Positions 40,906 to 56,499 are shown, numbered from the stretch's first letter. The stretch: DNA of 64,000 nt from Prosapia bicincta (GCA_036971475.1 JBAIZL010000063.1:899290-963289), one strand, 5' to 3'. Made by a program: numbers and translations. Notes: generated from the letters alone by a model not told the origin.

Positions 40906-42176
40906 ATTTGACTTTCATTTGTAACTTTAAAGTTAATTAATGTTTATAAAATAACTGAATTACATGAAATAAAGTTAAAAGAAATATGTCTGTGTACATT
41001 GAAATGTTAATCTACTGTGTCAGTTCGTGTATACAGTAGAAAATACCAAATCGTTTGATGTCGGGTGGAATTAGAATATGCGTTATAATATGAGGGTAGG
41101 AATTGCTCTTTTATGCAGAGCTCTCCAGTAGTCTAAAACAGACGATTCACCTTAATGAAAAATAAAGATAAAATAATCTACTCCAAAATTGACTAAAATT
41201 ATTAATTACAAAACTGATCAGGAAAAACGTTTATGAAACTGTGACGAGGAAGACATTTTAAAATTTTAACTATGTTACTAAACAAAAATGTATAAATAAA
41301 ATGTAGGTATTCCTATACTAGCTTACCCGCCATGTGTTACGTAAATATCCTAAGTCAGGAATGTCCAGCAAACTTTTTATGATCATATTAATTTTAAATT
41401 TTACTATTTAAAAACGTAATTTAATAATGATCAAACAGTATTCCTTGTGTTTGAAAATACAGTCTATAATATTGCCTCTCTAATTATTTAGTAAATTTGG
41501 TTGCACTGCGTACACAGAGCGATAATGGAATTAAGACAACCGATGTTTGAAAAAAGGGAATTAAAGAAAGTCGAGGGAAGGGAGGGAGATATAGGAGTCG
41601 AAAAGTAAAAGCAGTTATGTTATTGAGTAGTCGAGTAGAGAAGCTCGGGAAGCTAAATAGGACAGAAGTGAAGACAGTTTGTTTGTACAGAAGGTCAGTG
41701 AAGTTTCGCGAGCCGGAGAGAGCAGAGTTCGAAAATTTTGAGCAGAAGTTCAAGTCTGAGAGGCGGAGAAAGGAAGATAAAAGAGAACGCTTCTTTGGAC
41801 ACAATGCGAATCACGGCCAATGTAAGGGAACTCTGACGATCGTCGTAACTTCTGAATTAGACTTAAGTAATAGTAAATTATTTTAATAGGAATTCAGTAT
41901 TGTAAAACTAAAAGTAGCCAAACAAATATTTTCAGGATACGGATATATCTAAATGTTTTTAACTACATGTTATGACTGCATAACATAATAATTTTATGCT
42001 TACATAAAAAATACAGCATCATAGGTTGTAGTTAGGATAATATTAGAATTAAGACAAATGTCATGTCGTAATGAATCCTTTATGTTGGTTTACCGAAGAA
42101 ACTAGCTGGGAAATCATCAAACCTTAATATTTATAAATGTAAATTAGTTAGAAATCCTTAAATAAAGGTATGTAAC
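40906..42176. other. Intergenic DNA with a purine-rich candidate frame
   Basis: Around 41480-41880 the sequence is GC-richer and purine-rich. A plus-strand frame 41617-41886 (89 codons) encodes a charged product (FKSERRRKEDKRERFFG). An opposing minus-strand frame 41804-41484 is also open. No family is recognised. It could be an exon or exapted repeat, but nothing shows splice or promoter context. Confidence 0.35.
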
Positions 42177-42203
42177 ACGCACACACATACACACACACAT
42201 ACA

Positions 42204-42254
<51 letters not shown>

Positions 42255-42366
42255 ACACACACACACACACAGGCACATACACAGACACACACACAGACAA
42301 AGACACACACACACACTCACGCATGCACGCGCAGAACCTCTCATTCACACACACACACACACACAC
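42177..42366. repeat. Imperfect (CA)n array
   Basis: An ACAC-dominated tract of about 190 bases with TACAC, GCAC and AGAC interruptions. Opposing frames are Cys-Val artefacts. Confidence 0.95.
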
Positions 42367-43679
42367 TTACATATTGAACAATATCATAGTGGAACCAATG
42401 GTCAAGTGTGCAGAGCTAAAGTCCCTTAGCTAAAAGCACGTATTTACACAGCGTTTAATAAAAGGCACAGGATCCCATTGGTGCAAATTGTGTTACATCA
42501 ACATACACCAAACGTAGGCTTACCAGCTTAAATAAAGGGTCTCGTACATGCTAAGAATACTTTAAATGATATTTTGTGCCTATATTTTGTAATTTTTAAA
42601 TAAAGGAATCGTTTATTTCTAATAAGAAACTTAGAAGGAAGAGAATTAAGAGAACTTAGCATAGGAGTTTTGGTTTACATTGAATACCTAAACATATTCT
42701 AGAAAGTAATATGTAATTACGTAATATGTTTGAGATTTGCATAATATTGACACATTTAATTGATCCATATAATTAATAAAGCAATAATACAACATAGGTA
42801 TTAATATATAATATATGTAGTACGTTGTACCTAGTAATAAAACTATTAGCTGATTATAATTGAACTGGAATACAATAAAATGTGTTTAACAAATTCCAGT
42901 GAAAATATTATTTAGAGCAAGTTCGCAAAACCCCTAGATAAATATTGTTTGCCTGATAAAGGTTTATCTAAAACATTTTGCATAAATTTCGTTGGTCTGA
43001 AACAAGTTTATTTGAAAAAACGTTGCTCCTTTTATTAGTTTTACTAATAATTGAATTTATTATTATAATGAAAATATCAATAATATTACGAAATTTTCAT
43101 TATCTTTTATTATTACGAGTCGTTAATATTATAGAATATTTAAAAATTGATATATTGAAGAAATAAAAAATATATATTTATATATTATTATCAGCAACAT
43201 TTATGCAAATTAAAAAACAATCGACTAATTAACTAGTAATTTGAATACAAAATACACAGTTTACATTACATAATAAAAAACTCAAAAAGCTTTTATTAGG
43301 GGATACTACAATATACTTCTTAATATATAATAAAAGTAACTAATAATGTCGTACAGTATGTATTATCTCCGCTTTAAGGCAATATTTATTACACTGTATG
43401 TATTTAGCAACCATGGGTAAAATATTTTCAACGGTCCCTTGCTTAACAGTTCGATTTAGTTCTAAATCCTGAAGCAATTAAGCGATTACATCTAATACAC
43501 GATTTACCCCTCGTAAGAATGTTTTATCTTTATCAGGATGCAGTAAATAAATCTAGCACAAGCTTAGGGTTAATTCAAAGGCAAAGCGTTTAAATATAAG
43601 CTCCTAATTTTATACAAAACCAACATAACATTATCATTTGGTATATTTTATTTCCTAATATTATTCACAGGCTTTTAAA
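42367..43679. other. AT-rich intergenic DNA
   Basis: No gene recognised. Confidence 0.5.
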
Positions 43680-44270
43680 GATACGTTTTTCAAATTTTCA
43701 ATCTTTAGTAAAATACCCTTTCTTTATCCACTCAAGTTTAAATACGTCCATCAAAACTTGAATAATGGTAATACGGTTTTTTTGTAATAATAATTCAATA
43801 ATTTCAGATATTAAATTAATTTTAGTTTAGTATTAGATAAACATTTTCACACAAGTCGTAATATATGCAGTACAGTGCAAATAAAATAAGTGATATCATA
43901 TGTTTTCTTAAAACAGCTGATTTTATGTTCTAGGTTATGTGGTAGAACGTTTCTAATCCGAAGTTATTCCACACTAACATTACACATCTGAACGTTAAAT
44001 CTAAGGACTTTAGTTTTCATTGCACAACAGGCTTTTTAGGGACGACAAACTAGTTGCCCAAGTGTAAAATAAATCTCTTAAACTCGATATTCAATTAGTT
44101 TATCATTTGATTATTACTTATTTCGAGTGCCTAGATGTAAATCAGCTGATTTTATGGTATCCGTTATGTGATAAAACAGCTGCTTCAAAGCATTGATTAT
44201 GCTACATTATTTATATTACCTGAAATAAAATTTGTCTTTGTTCACCTAATTAGGAATTGACTTTGAAAAG
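43680..44270 (-). repeat. Dispersed repeat family B, copies on minus strand
   Basis: The minus strand shows the head AGGTGAACAAAGACAAATTT (near 44250), two ATAAAATCAGCTG blocks (near 43916 and 44140) and the tail TTTAAACTTGAGTGGATAAA (near 43730). The doubled middle suggests two nested or tandem partial copies. Confidence 0.6.
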
Positions 44271-44313
44271 GTTTTGTTTATATTACTTACTTCTATGCGG
44301 GCTCAACTTATGT

Positions 44314-44316
<3 letters not shown>

Positions 44317-44350
<34 letters not shown>

Positions 44351-44535
44351 GATACCCATATATTAATAGGTCTGGTAAGGAAGAGTTACTAGATCTTTGT
44401 ATAGAGTTCTAAGGGTTTCGCACTAAAATGAGTCAATATCTGTCTTATTACCTACGTGCTATAAGGAAGAATTGTTATTATAGTTAGGGATGGCGGGGAG
44501 AACCTATTTTACAAATTACTTAGCGTGCAAACCAC

Positions 44536-44586
<51 letters not shown>

Positions 44587-44771
44587 GATACCCATATATT
44601 AATAGGTCTGGTAAGGAAGAGTTACTAGATCTTTGTATAGAGTTCTAAGGGTTTCGCACTAAAATGAGTCAATATCTGTCTTATTACCTACGTGCTATAA
44701 GGAAGAATTGTTATTATAGTTAGGGATGGCGGGGAGAACCTATTTTACAAATTACTTAGCGTGCAAACCAC

Positions 44772-44816
<45 letters not shown>
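44317..44816. repeat. Tandem duplication of a 236-bp (TA)n-linked unit
   Basis: A 193-base core (TGAAAGATACCCATATATTA ... CAAACCACTGCA) occurs at 44346-44538 and again at 44582-44774. The copies look identical by eye, and (TA)n lies before, between and after them. The identity indicates a very recent unequal exchange or slippage between TA tracts. The core has no recognised coding content. Confidence 0.93.
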
Positions 44817-44824
<8 letters not shown>

Positions 44825-44867
44825 TAAATATGGTGATATGTTTTCTTGTAATATAGTTAATACATTA

Positions 44868-44943
44868 AAAATATTTGAAAAACAAGAATACTTTTAATGA
44901 ATATATTTATTCATTAAAAGTATTCTTGTTTTTGACATATTTT
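44868..44943. repeat. Short palindromic element end
   Basis: Perfect 25-bp arms 44878-44902 and 44909-44933 (AACAAGAATACTTTTAATG and its complement) with a 6-base centre, extended by weaker matches. A (TA)n follows at 44953-45003. The same arm word recurs near 46985 and 48205. Confidence 0.85.
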
Positions 44944-44948
44944 AAGTT

Positions 44949-45007
<59 letters not shown>

Positions 45008-45087
45008 CAAATGTGTTTTCCTGTTAGAATATTTTTAAGATCAAATAATATACACAAATACAAGAATATTTAATTTATTGAATAATA

Positions 45088-45134
45088 AACTCAAAGCTTT
45101 TCGTTGGTTGACATTACCAACATCCTCAGGAGTT
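45088..45134 (-). ncRNA. Hammerhead-like motif, minus-strand copy (HHR2a)
   Basis: The inverted copy of the 45164-45210 motif with one or two changes in the stem II loop. All core elements (CTGAGGA, stem II GTTGGT/ACCAAC, GAAA, AAGCTT stem III, stem I AACTC/GAGTT) are present on the minus strand. Confidence 0.65.
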
Positions 45135-45163
45135 ACAATACTAAGAATCATTCTTAGTATTGT

Positions 45164-45210
45164 AACTCCTGAGGATGTTGGTAATGTAAACCAACGAAAA
45201 GCTTTGAGTT
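45164..45210 (+). ncRNA. Hammerhead-like motif, plus-strand copy (HHR2b)
   Basis: Stem I pairs AACTC (45164-45168) with GAGTT (45206-45210). The core CTGAGGA is at 45169-45175. Stem II pairs GTTGGT (45177-45182) with ACCAAC (45190-45195). GAAA is at 45196-45199, with a minimal stem III AAGCTT (45199-45204). The predicted cleavage is after T45205. An unpaired T (45176) precedes stem II, as in HHR1. Every stem differs in sequence from HHR1 while pairing is kept. Confidence 0.68.
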
Positions 45211-45260
45211 TATTATTCAATAAATTAAATATTCCTGTATTTGTGTATATTATTTGATCT

Positions 45261-45262
<2 letters not shown>

Positions 45263-45310
<48 letters not shown>
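45263..45310. repeat. (TA)n microsatellite
   Basis: A TA array abutting the palindrome at 45035-45263. Confidence 0.95.
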
Positions 45311-45313
<3 letters not shown>

Positions 45314-45559
45314 ACGTCGTTTTAAAAATCTGTATTGAAAATGATGTATTTAAATTAAATTACAATAGATAAATAAATTTTAAAAATAATTGGTTGTGGC
45401 ACTTTGGGGTGTGACAAGAGAATTCATAACGTTTATGGCTAAATCTACAGTTATTTTGAAATACACTTAAATTTGAGTAAACTATTCAAACATTTGAACC
45501 AACTTTTATATAAGACTGGCTTGTGAGGTTATGTTAATAGCAAGTGAAATACATACACA

Positions 45560-45770
45560 TAACTCACAAATTAATCACTTATTTACTCAGACAGGTTTTA
45601 GTAACAAAATAATCGTCATCATTAGGACGTATTGATACTACAAGGTGCAATTTATATCTCACTTACTGTTGTAAGTTGTAGTTTGTAGTAGTATGACTTA
45701 CTGATGATGAATTTTTTTTATTGAAACGCTTCAGAGTAAAGAAATAAATATTTTCTTAATTTTGTGTACG
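45560..45770. repeat. Inverted repeat with worn hammerhead-like motifs
   Basis: The right arm has CTGATGA (45701-45707), then an unpaired T, GAATTTTTTTTATT, GAAAC and AGAGTAAAG. The left arm on the minus strand has CTAATGATGACGATTATT and CTGTCTGAGTAAATAAG. Arms are imperfect complements about position 45670. Stem II in the right arm is only weakly pairable. Confidence 0.5.
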
Positions 45771-45849
45771 TCTTTTATTTATTATTTTCCTAAATACTTG
45801 TTAAAAGATTTAAAGTTAATGTTTCTTAACAATGATCAATAAATATTAT

Positions 45850-45960
45850 AACAACCACCTGTACATGTTAAAACAGCTGTTTTACTACATAACGTAACAC
45901 ATAAAATCACCTTTTACCTGAAATCATATGCATTCATTGAATCCATTTTGAGGTGAATCA
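45850..45960 (+). repeat. Dispersed repeat family B, partial
   Basis: The middle block only: TTAAAACAGCTGTTTTACTA, ACATAAAATCACC and TGAAATCATATGCATT. Confidence 0.6.
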
Positions 45961-46860
45961 TAGCCAAACGTAATGTAATTTATGCTGTTGATAGTCTGAA
46001 TAAAATTATACTCTAATATGATACGAAATAGTATGATTATGTCCATCCAATAACATTTTTCTAGGCGTCGCTATAAAAGTATTCACTTCAATAGCTCTCT
46101 GAAAATAACGCTTCAATCAAAGTCACAATAATTATTGGCCGATAGGAATAAAACATAATCATGATAGAAAAAAAGGAAACATGAGATCGGATCTAAACTT
46201 TGAAAGTCGGATACAGGGTTTGCGTTAAAATCCTAATAAAAATCACGTAGACTCCAATCATTGGTGTATGATACTGATCAGGGTAAATATTTAATGCCAA
46301 TTGTACATATTTTATATTTATATAATATTAATAAATTTATACAACACCAAGAATAATAATAAAGGAGATAAATCAAAACAATGCAGCATATATCATGAAT
46401 ATTTGCTTTTGCACATTCTAATAATGTACTAAATTCGATGTAAAAGTATACATATGCAGTCTATAAATTAAACCTATGGAAAAATATATAAATATTCAGC
46501 ACACCTATGTTTGTAGGCCCATTATTGTAACAATACAATGATAACACCCAGATATAGTTAACATTAGGATATGAAATCTGTGTCTTTAAAAAGGGACTTC
46601 GATATAGCAGCTACAACTTCGTTCTATAAAGAGAAGTTTTTCAATTTCTCTAGAAATCAATGTTACAAACCTCGCTCTGTTTACTTCATCACAGATCCAC
46701 GGCCTTAATAGTTTGCCCCGGTTGCACTTCCCTTTTGATAGAAACAATCAATTCAGGATAAGTAATGGGAATGACATTGTTTTATATTTCCGGTCTGATA
46801 AGTCATATCACAGAATAAAATATTTTGAAGTGTATGTATATAAATATTATAGTTTTTATG

Positions 46861-46864
<4 letters not shown>
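45961..46864. other. AT-rich intergenic DNA
   Basis: No gene recognised. The frame at 46713-46946 runs into a (TA)n tract and has no known motif. Confidence 0.5.
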
Positions 46865-46908
<44 letters not shown>

Positions 46909-47060
46909 TATTATATAAGTTTGTATATATATATATAGTCATATGATTCCTTGTAATATAGTTCTTAAATTAAAAATATCTCAAAAACAAGAATACTTTT
47001 ATTAAATATATTATTCAAAGCTTTTCTTCGATAAAACGGTACCTGCATCTTGAGGAAAAA
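46865..47060 (-). repeat. (TA)n followed by worn hammerhead-type repeat end
   Basis: A TA tract at 46865-46904 is followed by AAAAACAAGAATACTTTTAT (shared with the 44.9 kb palindrome). On the minus strand CTCAAGATGCAGGTACCG and GAAGAAAAGCTTTGAAT correspond to a decayed form of the 45.1 kb motif. Confidence 0.5.
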
Positions 47061-47689
47061 TAAATATGTAACAAAATATTTTGACAACAAATAAATCAAA
47101 TGTACTACAAACAACCATATGTTTATAAGATACTATGTTTTCAGTACAGGTTTAGTTGCATTTCTAGAAGTTTGTAACAGCTCCGCTGAAGGTGATACTC
47201 CAAGGGCCTAGTCTACGCGTTTGACACAGTTTTCTACTACTTTTATCATTGAGTAATTGTGTGCAGTCTTTTCCTTGTAGCAGTTGAAGTGAATAGTTTT
47301 TAGGGCTTGGTTACACCGCGAAGCAAAACCGCCGTAAATCGTTTATAACCGCGTTCAAATGTTACAACACTTGGTGAATACATTCATTTATTGTCTTAAA
47401 TGTGTTCTAACTATAAATTATCAACGTCAAACGTAATACAACTAATTTAAACAGCTTTATATATTCAAGTGCCATTGTCTTAGGTTAACCTCGTGGGCTT
47501 TCATTATACCGCAGCGCATAACTATTTAACATCGTGAGTGAACTATTATTTTGTTAACTAAAGACTTTTTCTATTGTGACGGATCAAGTGGCTTTACTTT
47601 AAATTGAATTAAATTAGTTCTAGTTAATGCCACTCTTCGCAGTCTACGGTTCATTCCTTCAGGACTGCACCCAGGCCTGGGACGACCAA
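47061..47689. other. Intergenic DNA with a repeated GGGCTT word
   Basis: GGGCTTGGTTACACCGCGAA near 47307 and GGGCTTTCATTATACCGCAG near 47496 are similar and in the same orientation. They could be two same-facing ends of a small DNA transposon. Nothing else is recognised. Confidence 0.3.
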
Positions 47690-47830
47690 AGATTCATCGC
47701 TTATATTAATTAAAACAACCTCTCACCACAAATTCAACAAATTTTATTTTAACCTTATGTAAATTTCGACTACAAAGTAATCATCTTCAGAGGTATTTTT
47801 ACAAATAACTAGTTATTTAATATAAACGTT
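47690..47830 (-). mobile_element. Repeat end with hammerhead-like motif (HHR1 subfamily)
   Basis: On the minus strand this resembles the right arm of the 2351-2771 element, with GAAATTTACATAAGGTTAAAA following the core. The surrounding sequence is AT-rich with no coding capacity. Boundaries are approximate. Confidence 0.5.
47751..47795 (-). ncRNA. Hammerhead-like motif (HHR3)
   Basis: Minus strand: stem I TACCT (47795-47791) with AGGTT (47755-47751, one mismatch), core CTGAAGA (47790-47784), an unpaired T, stem II GATTAC/GTAGTC with one G-U pair, GAAA, and worn stem III ATTTACAT, cleavage triplet ATA. Stem II differs from HHR1 at positions that keep pairing, which supports a selected RNA fold in the ancestor. 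Confidence 0.58.
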
Positions 47831-48236
47831 TACGCCACAGTTGCTTTAAGTTGTTGATTCATCGCTTCACTAGTACATTTGGAAACATATACCTCACCTG
47901 TTGGAAACAATCCAAACACCATACATTTGGATTGGTAAGTGGCGTAGCCTTAACTTCACTCATAAACTTGAATTATTTCTTTTAATTAAAGTGTTCAACC
48001 TACCTTCAGTGTTTTTTTTTATTAGTAAAGCAGACCTCATACTGCTATATTTTGCTTTATTATGCTTATTATGCTTATTATGCTTATTATGCTATATTAT
48101 GCTTTATTTTGTAACCTCTTACAATTTTGAATTGGCCTATTGCTCTTTTAACAATTTATCTGTTTCTTTCTTTAGTTTTGCTACGAAACTATACACTATG
48201 TATTAAAAGTATTCCTGTTTTTGAGAAATTTTTAAT

Positions 48237-48237
<1 letters not shown>
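47831..48237. other. Intergenic DNA with a 9-bp tandem repeat
   Basis: Four copies of about CTTATTATG lie at roughly 48062-48098. AAAAGTATTCCTGTTTTTGAG near 48206 is the end word of the palindromic family and directly precedes a (TA)n. No gene recognised. Confidence 0.5.

Positions 48238-48291
<54 letters not shown>
48238..48291. repeat. (TA)n microsatellite
   Basis: A TA array directly after the repeat end word at 48206-48235. Confidence 0.95.
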
Positions 48292-48294
<3 letters not shown>

Positions 48295-48356
48295 AATAAT
48301 ATATTGTATAATAAATATTTAAAATGAGATATGTATATATTTATAATGTGGGTGTA

Positions 48357-48382
48357 GGTGTGTGTGTGTGTGTGTGTGTGTG
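48357..48382. repeat. (TG)n microsatellite
   Basis: A short TG tract. Confidence 0.9.
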
Positions 48383-48668
48383 TTCATACTTATTCACTCG
48401 CAGATGGAAAAATATAATGAAAAGTTAATATCTGGAGTTGGTCTACGTTCGGTTGTCCTGTAGTGGTTAAAATGTTTTCCATATTACACGAATGAATCAG
48501 TTTTACCTGATTCGATCTTCAACTCCTCTTGTGATCACTTCGTCAATACTACATGACATTATAGCGAAACGACGGAAATTCGATTCTATACACTGCAAAC
48601 GAAATGTACTGCAGATATTAACTAACAATTCATCAAATACAGAAACACACAAACATACGCGCGCAAGC

Positions 48669-51008
<2,340 letters not shown>

Positions 51009-51065
<57 letters not shown>
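51009..51065. repeat. (TA)n left of mariner
   Basis: A TA array ending at the TA that flanks the mariner terminus. It continues as a similar array on the other side at 51964. Confidence 0.96.
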
Positions 51066-52100
<1,035 letters not shown>

Positions 52101-52189
52101 TGTAAAAATTTTGAATCGGTAATGAAATATATTTGTATTCATCCAATTTATTTCAAATATAGTTTTAATTTATCAATAAGGGATAAAAA

Positions 52190-52410
52190 TTGATGTTACC
52201 ACAGTTTTTATTCGATAATCAAGTAATAACAAATTAGGGGTTCCAGCTCGGATACAGAGTACTTTCATGTTCAAATGTTAGCGGTTTGGCATTGAGCCAA
52301 CTTCCCTTTAGCTAGAAATTTACTTCTCGAAGGTGTGTATATGAATGTTTCTGGTTGTCCTTTCAAACACCATCGCACAACTTTATATTTTTGACATGGT
52401 AATCACACAT
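52190..52410 (-). repeat. Composite tRNA-related SINE-like repeat, copy 5
   Basis: Minus strand: GATTACCATGTCAAAAATAT and AAAGGACAACCAGAAACATT (5' module), then AAGTTGGCTCAATGCCAAAC and CATTTGAACATGAAAG (tRNA-like). The B box is worn (TGTATCCGAGCTGG). The tail is mostly absent. Confidence 0.6.
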
Positions 52411-52750
52411 TATCATAAATAATACTCTATGAATGAAATTGATTGAAAGGAATGAAAGAGAAGATAAAACTGAATTAATAATATCGAACCTTTCTTCATA
52501 AATGGACAGTGCGAAATAAAAACGAAAGAAAACTACACAATGCAAGCAACGAAAAAAACGTATATATAGTAACAAAATAGTACAACCCCATATAGCGAAA
52601 GGAAAATGGAAAATTGTTTTTTATTAAGCTCCTAATATACGCTATTTTGTTACTTAATATTTTGTTTTTCTGACATAAGTATATACATATTTTTATTAAT
52701 TTTAATTAGTATATTAAATGTAATTGTAATAATAAAATAAAAGGAAAGCA

Positions 52751-52781
<31 letters not shown>

Positions 52782-53599
52782 TTTTTTTTTTTGTTTTTTG
52801 AAACGGGAATTGATTTTCTAGATAATTTTTTTTTTATATTAATGGGTTTGGTATACAGAAAAAAGACATATGCTACAATGGGGAGTGTAGAACAAATAGA
52901 TGAAGAAGAGCTCAGCTTTAAAAAATGATTGCTTTAAATATTTGATCTTCGATAAAGATGAGAAATGCGATAAGTTTGCTGTAAAAGCTTTATGCATAGA
53001 AGTAAAGGCTTTTATTAAGAAAAATATTTAATAAACATGTATCTAATGTTGTATACAAAATTGAAGATCTAGTACACCTATCACCTTCGAGATTTATCCA
53101 GTGCTAAGAAATAAATTATATACTCTTACTCAAATAATGTAACGATCATCAGAGATATAAATATAAGCTATTGGTAATTTCAAAGTATTACCTAGAATTT
53201 TATATATATTATAAAATAATTACAAAAGTACTGTGAATAAAGCCTAAATGGATAAAAATATTCTTTATGATATTTTCAAATTTATTTCTCTCATGAATCA
53301 TCTGAAATCAGCTTAGATTAAATTACAACATCTATCACACTGCTGCAGGATTAATGTTTGACTTTAAACTCAACAAGGAAAATACTCTAATCCGGTGTTC
53401 AAGGCATCTTGACATTTTTAGCAACAATAAATTCCTTCCATATTACTTTCGCACAGTGGTAATAAAATATAATAAATTCAAATTATTCCTAAATAGAAAT
53501 GTAAAATAACTATAAATAAATAAATTAAAAAAAAAAATTATTTGTATTAAAATGAAATGGACACTGTGAAATGTACTCAAATTTTAATTTTATATTTTT
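52411..53599. other. AT-rich intergenic DNA
   Basis: A short (TA)n lies at 52752-52775. No gene recognised; the frame starting MGLVYRKKTYATMGSVEQ near 52843 is only 28 codons. Confidence 0.45.
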
Positions 53600-53765
53600 A
53601 TTCTTTTTACCAAACATCATATAGTGCACACTTGAAAAACAAACTTCAAATTTAGTTTTATTTGGTATAAACAAGTTTTACAAATGGGGCAAGGTATGCA
53701 ATATAGTTATTTGTCTCAATTAGCTTAAAATAGGCGCCAACATATAAACCCATAAAATAAAAAAA
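53600..53765 (-). repeat. Dispersed repeat family B, partial, minus strand
   Basis: The minus strand shows GACAAATAACTATATTGCAT then ACCTTGCCCCATTTGTAAAA, the late-middle block of the family. Confidence 0.6.
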
Positions 53766-55714
53766 ACCTAAAAACATCGGCACAAAGTGTTCGTATTTGA
53801 ATTATATCAAGCATGTAAAGAATGCCCTTTACTCAATTCTACCTGTTCTCAATCTTCTAATATATGCCTACTGGTATATATCTTATTCAAATTTGTGTCG
53901 TAGAACAGTTATTTTAACGAATATGTACTGTTACTTCATTTAGGCCTATTTTAGTTATATTTATTTACTAAAAAGTAACTAAAATAAATTTTTTTCTGTT
54001 AAAATTGGAATTGACCTAAAATATGTTGGTTTATATACATATACTATTACTACTGTTGTTATTGTATAATATCTCATTTTTTAAAAACTAATAAACCCAG
54101 TTTTGTTGATGTTCAATAACAGCTACAAGAACCATAGCAATGAATTTATTCGAAAAATATAAATAATGTTTCAGTTACAATAAATCAATTGCATAGTAAA
54201 AATGTACTTCATTATTTTACAATATGATAATAATTACCGAATCTACAGGATTTATAATTTGTATATTTATAATAGTTATAGATAAATAAAGTAATAGTTC
54301 TATTAAGATTTGATAGTATTTCTTCACGATTTCCTATGATACTACCTTTATATTGCTAATAATATTTTAGGATGAACATGACTTTATAAATTTGTGTAAT
54401 GATATTAGGTATTTATTTTAAAAAGATATTAATCATATAATAAATTATATAATAAATAATTTATTTATCTTTAATAAATAAAGCATTAAGGATAGGAAAA
54501 CCGTTCAAGTCGTATTAATTAATAATTGGTCAGAATAATGTTTTCATATTTAACAATACACCTATACATTACTAATATAACCCATTTCAAGGTTAGCCAC
54601 CTTGTTGGTATAGCCTCACCTTCATAAGTGGAGGACTTTTTTTCTCTTATGGGCACATTGCAAGGGTATTTATTAGGCAATTATAAAGCTAAGTCAATGT
54701 CGATCATTTCCGGCATCACTTCCAAAACATTGCTTGGAAATTTATTAGATTTGCGGGTTCAGTATGGTTGACAATATTTTGTATAATTAATTAAACTATG
54801 CGATTGACAGTTAATGATTTGTCGAACTAATAAATAGGAAATTTTTAATCACTTATCATTGAATATGTCATACATTTCTAAAAAAACAATAACGTGACAT
54901 ATTTTGAAAATTTCAAATATATGACATCTTACGTTCTAATTTGTAAAATGTTAAACTACCTTGCTTCTATAAAAACTGAAGGAATTGCTGCAAAACAAAT
55001 TATTGTATGCAAAGAAAATATAAATACATGGTATTGAATTATGTAAACATAACAAAAATCTGTTGGTGAATAAAGCCAACTTATTTATTAATTAGTAATA
55101 AATTTATCTACTTCATTTATACAAAACTATTTAAATGTTTGTTTATTCGTAAACTGTAATGAAATAAATAATACCTGAAAATACTTTCACTTTCGTTACA
55201 TGTGTCAGCGTTTTAGGAAAACTCCTCTATGTACTTTGTGGTGTATATTTGGAATAGTTTCGTTTAGTGAGGATTCATTTATATTTTGGAAAGGCTTTAT
55301 TTTTATTTTACTCTTTATTCTTGTGCGAATTGAATATTTATAGCTATAACAGAACAGCGTCTGTCGGGTGAGCTATTATGTTCATAAATAATAAATTAAG
55401 TTCAGCTAAAGTTAACACAACATGCATTGTCTATTAGACAATTTCGCCGGATCAGCTAGCTTATGAAATTAAAGTAAAGAAATAGCACCTTAAATATAGT
55501 AAAACTTCTGCTTGTCTACGTAACTATCACTTATAGTAATAAAAAAAATCATAAATAATGTCAGTTTTTTTCAAAATAATTTTTAAAAACGTCCGCATGA
55601 AACATAAACGAATTGGAATAAAAAATTAAATACAGCATATAATAAAAAAAAGATTTTCCTAATAATCAATACAGAATATCCTAATAAATATTCAAGGAAT
55701 ATGAAAAAGTGCAT
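53766..55714. other. AT-rich intergenic DNA
   Basis: About 2 kb without a recognised gene or element. Confidence 0.5.
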
Positions 55715-55995
55715 TAGTCAACTCCTACTTAGGTCATCCAAGAAAATTCCTACTTTAGTTACATTGTAATTAATAATTACACATAATGTAAACATTTATA
55801 TACATACGACATAATCACAATATTAAGTGGAAAATAGAAAGCGAAATTAGTTATTATATTTATTTAATTAAATTATATATTTTTTGAAAACAAACTGTAT
55901 TTATTTAGAGTGTCCTCCGCTACAAACTAAAAAAAATTATTTCAACTAGAGTGGAGGAAAAAAATATTTTACAAACAATTACAAATTCAAATCAT

Positions 55996-56038
<43 letters not shown>

Positions 56039-56196
56039 ATAGAAAAAGAGAAAGAGAGTGAGAGAGAGAGAGAACTAACATAAGAAATTGATTATTATTT
56101 GAAAAAAAACTATTAACAACCACAAGTTTAAAAAATGTATTTGAACTTGAGTGGATGAATAGTAAGTATTTTATTAACGTTTGAAAATTTCACCAA

Positions 56197-56250
<54 letters not shown>
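55715..56250 (+). repeat. Dispersed repeat family B, copy with terminal (TA)n
   Basis: Head TCAACTCCTACTTAGGTCAT, later AATGTATTTGAACTTGAGTG and TTTTATTAACGTTTGAAAAT, then CACCAAGATG running directly into (TA)n at 56202-56250. A second (TA)n at 55999-56036, followed by a short (GA)n, interrupts the middle. Confidence 0.65.
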
Positions 56251-56253
<3 letters not shown>

Positions 56254-56499
56254 TTTTTCCATCGTTATCTTTCCTTAGAGAAATATGTGCACTTTTGCTT
56301 TAATTTTCACTAAATAACCTATTTTGAGAACTGTAATACGTATTGACTTATTATTCCTATATTTAAGTTATAATTATAGCAGATTATAAACTCTAATAAT
56401 TGATATCAGGACCTAATTGTTGACTATTTCCACAAAACTACCCACGTGAGGTAGAGGACAGTAATATATCCAATAGGGTGGCGTTGTTAATGGATCGTC
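56251..56499. other. Intergenic DNA
   Basis: No feature recognised. Confidence 0.5.

Larger units (their letters stand above)
45035..45263. mobile_element. 229-bp palindrome carrying two hammerhead-like motifs
   Basis: Two arms of about 114 bases (45035-45148 and 45150-45263) are near-perfect inverted copies about position 45149, with (TA)n on both outer sides (44953-45003 and about 45263-45310). Each arm carries a complete hammerhead-like motif, one per strand. The structure looks like two element termini joined head to head or tail to tail. Penelope-like elements are known to leave complex inverted arrangements; assignment to them is an inference. Confidence 0.8.
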
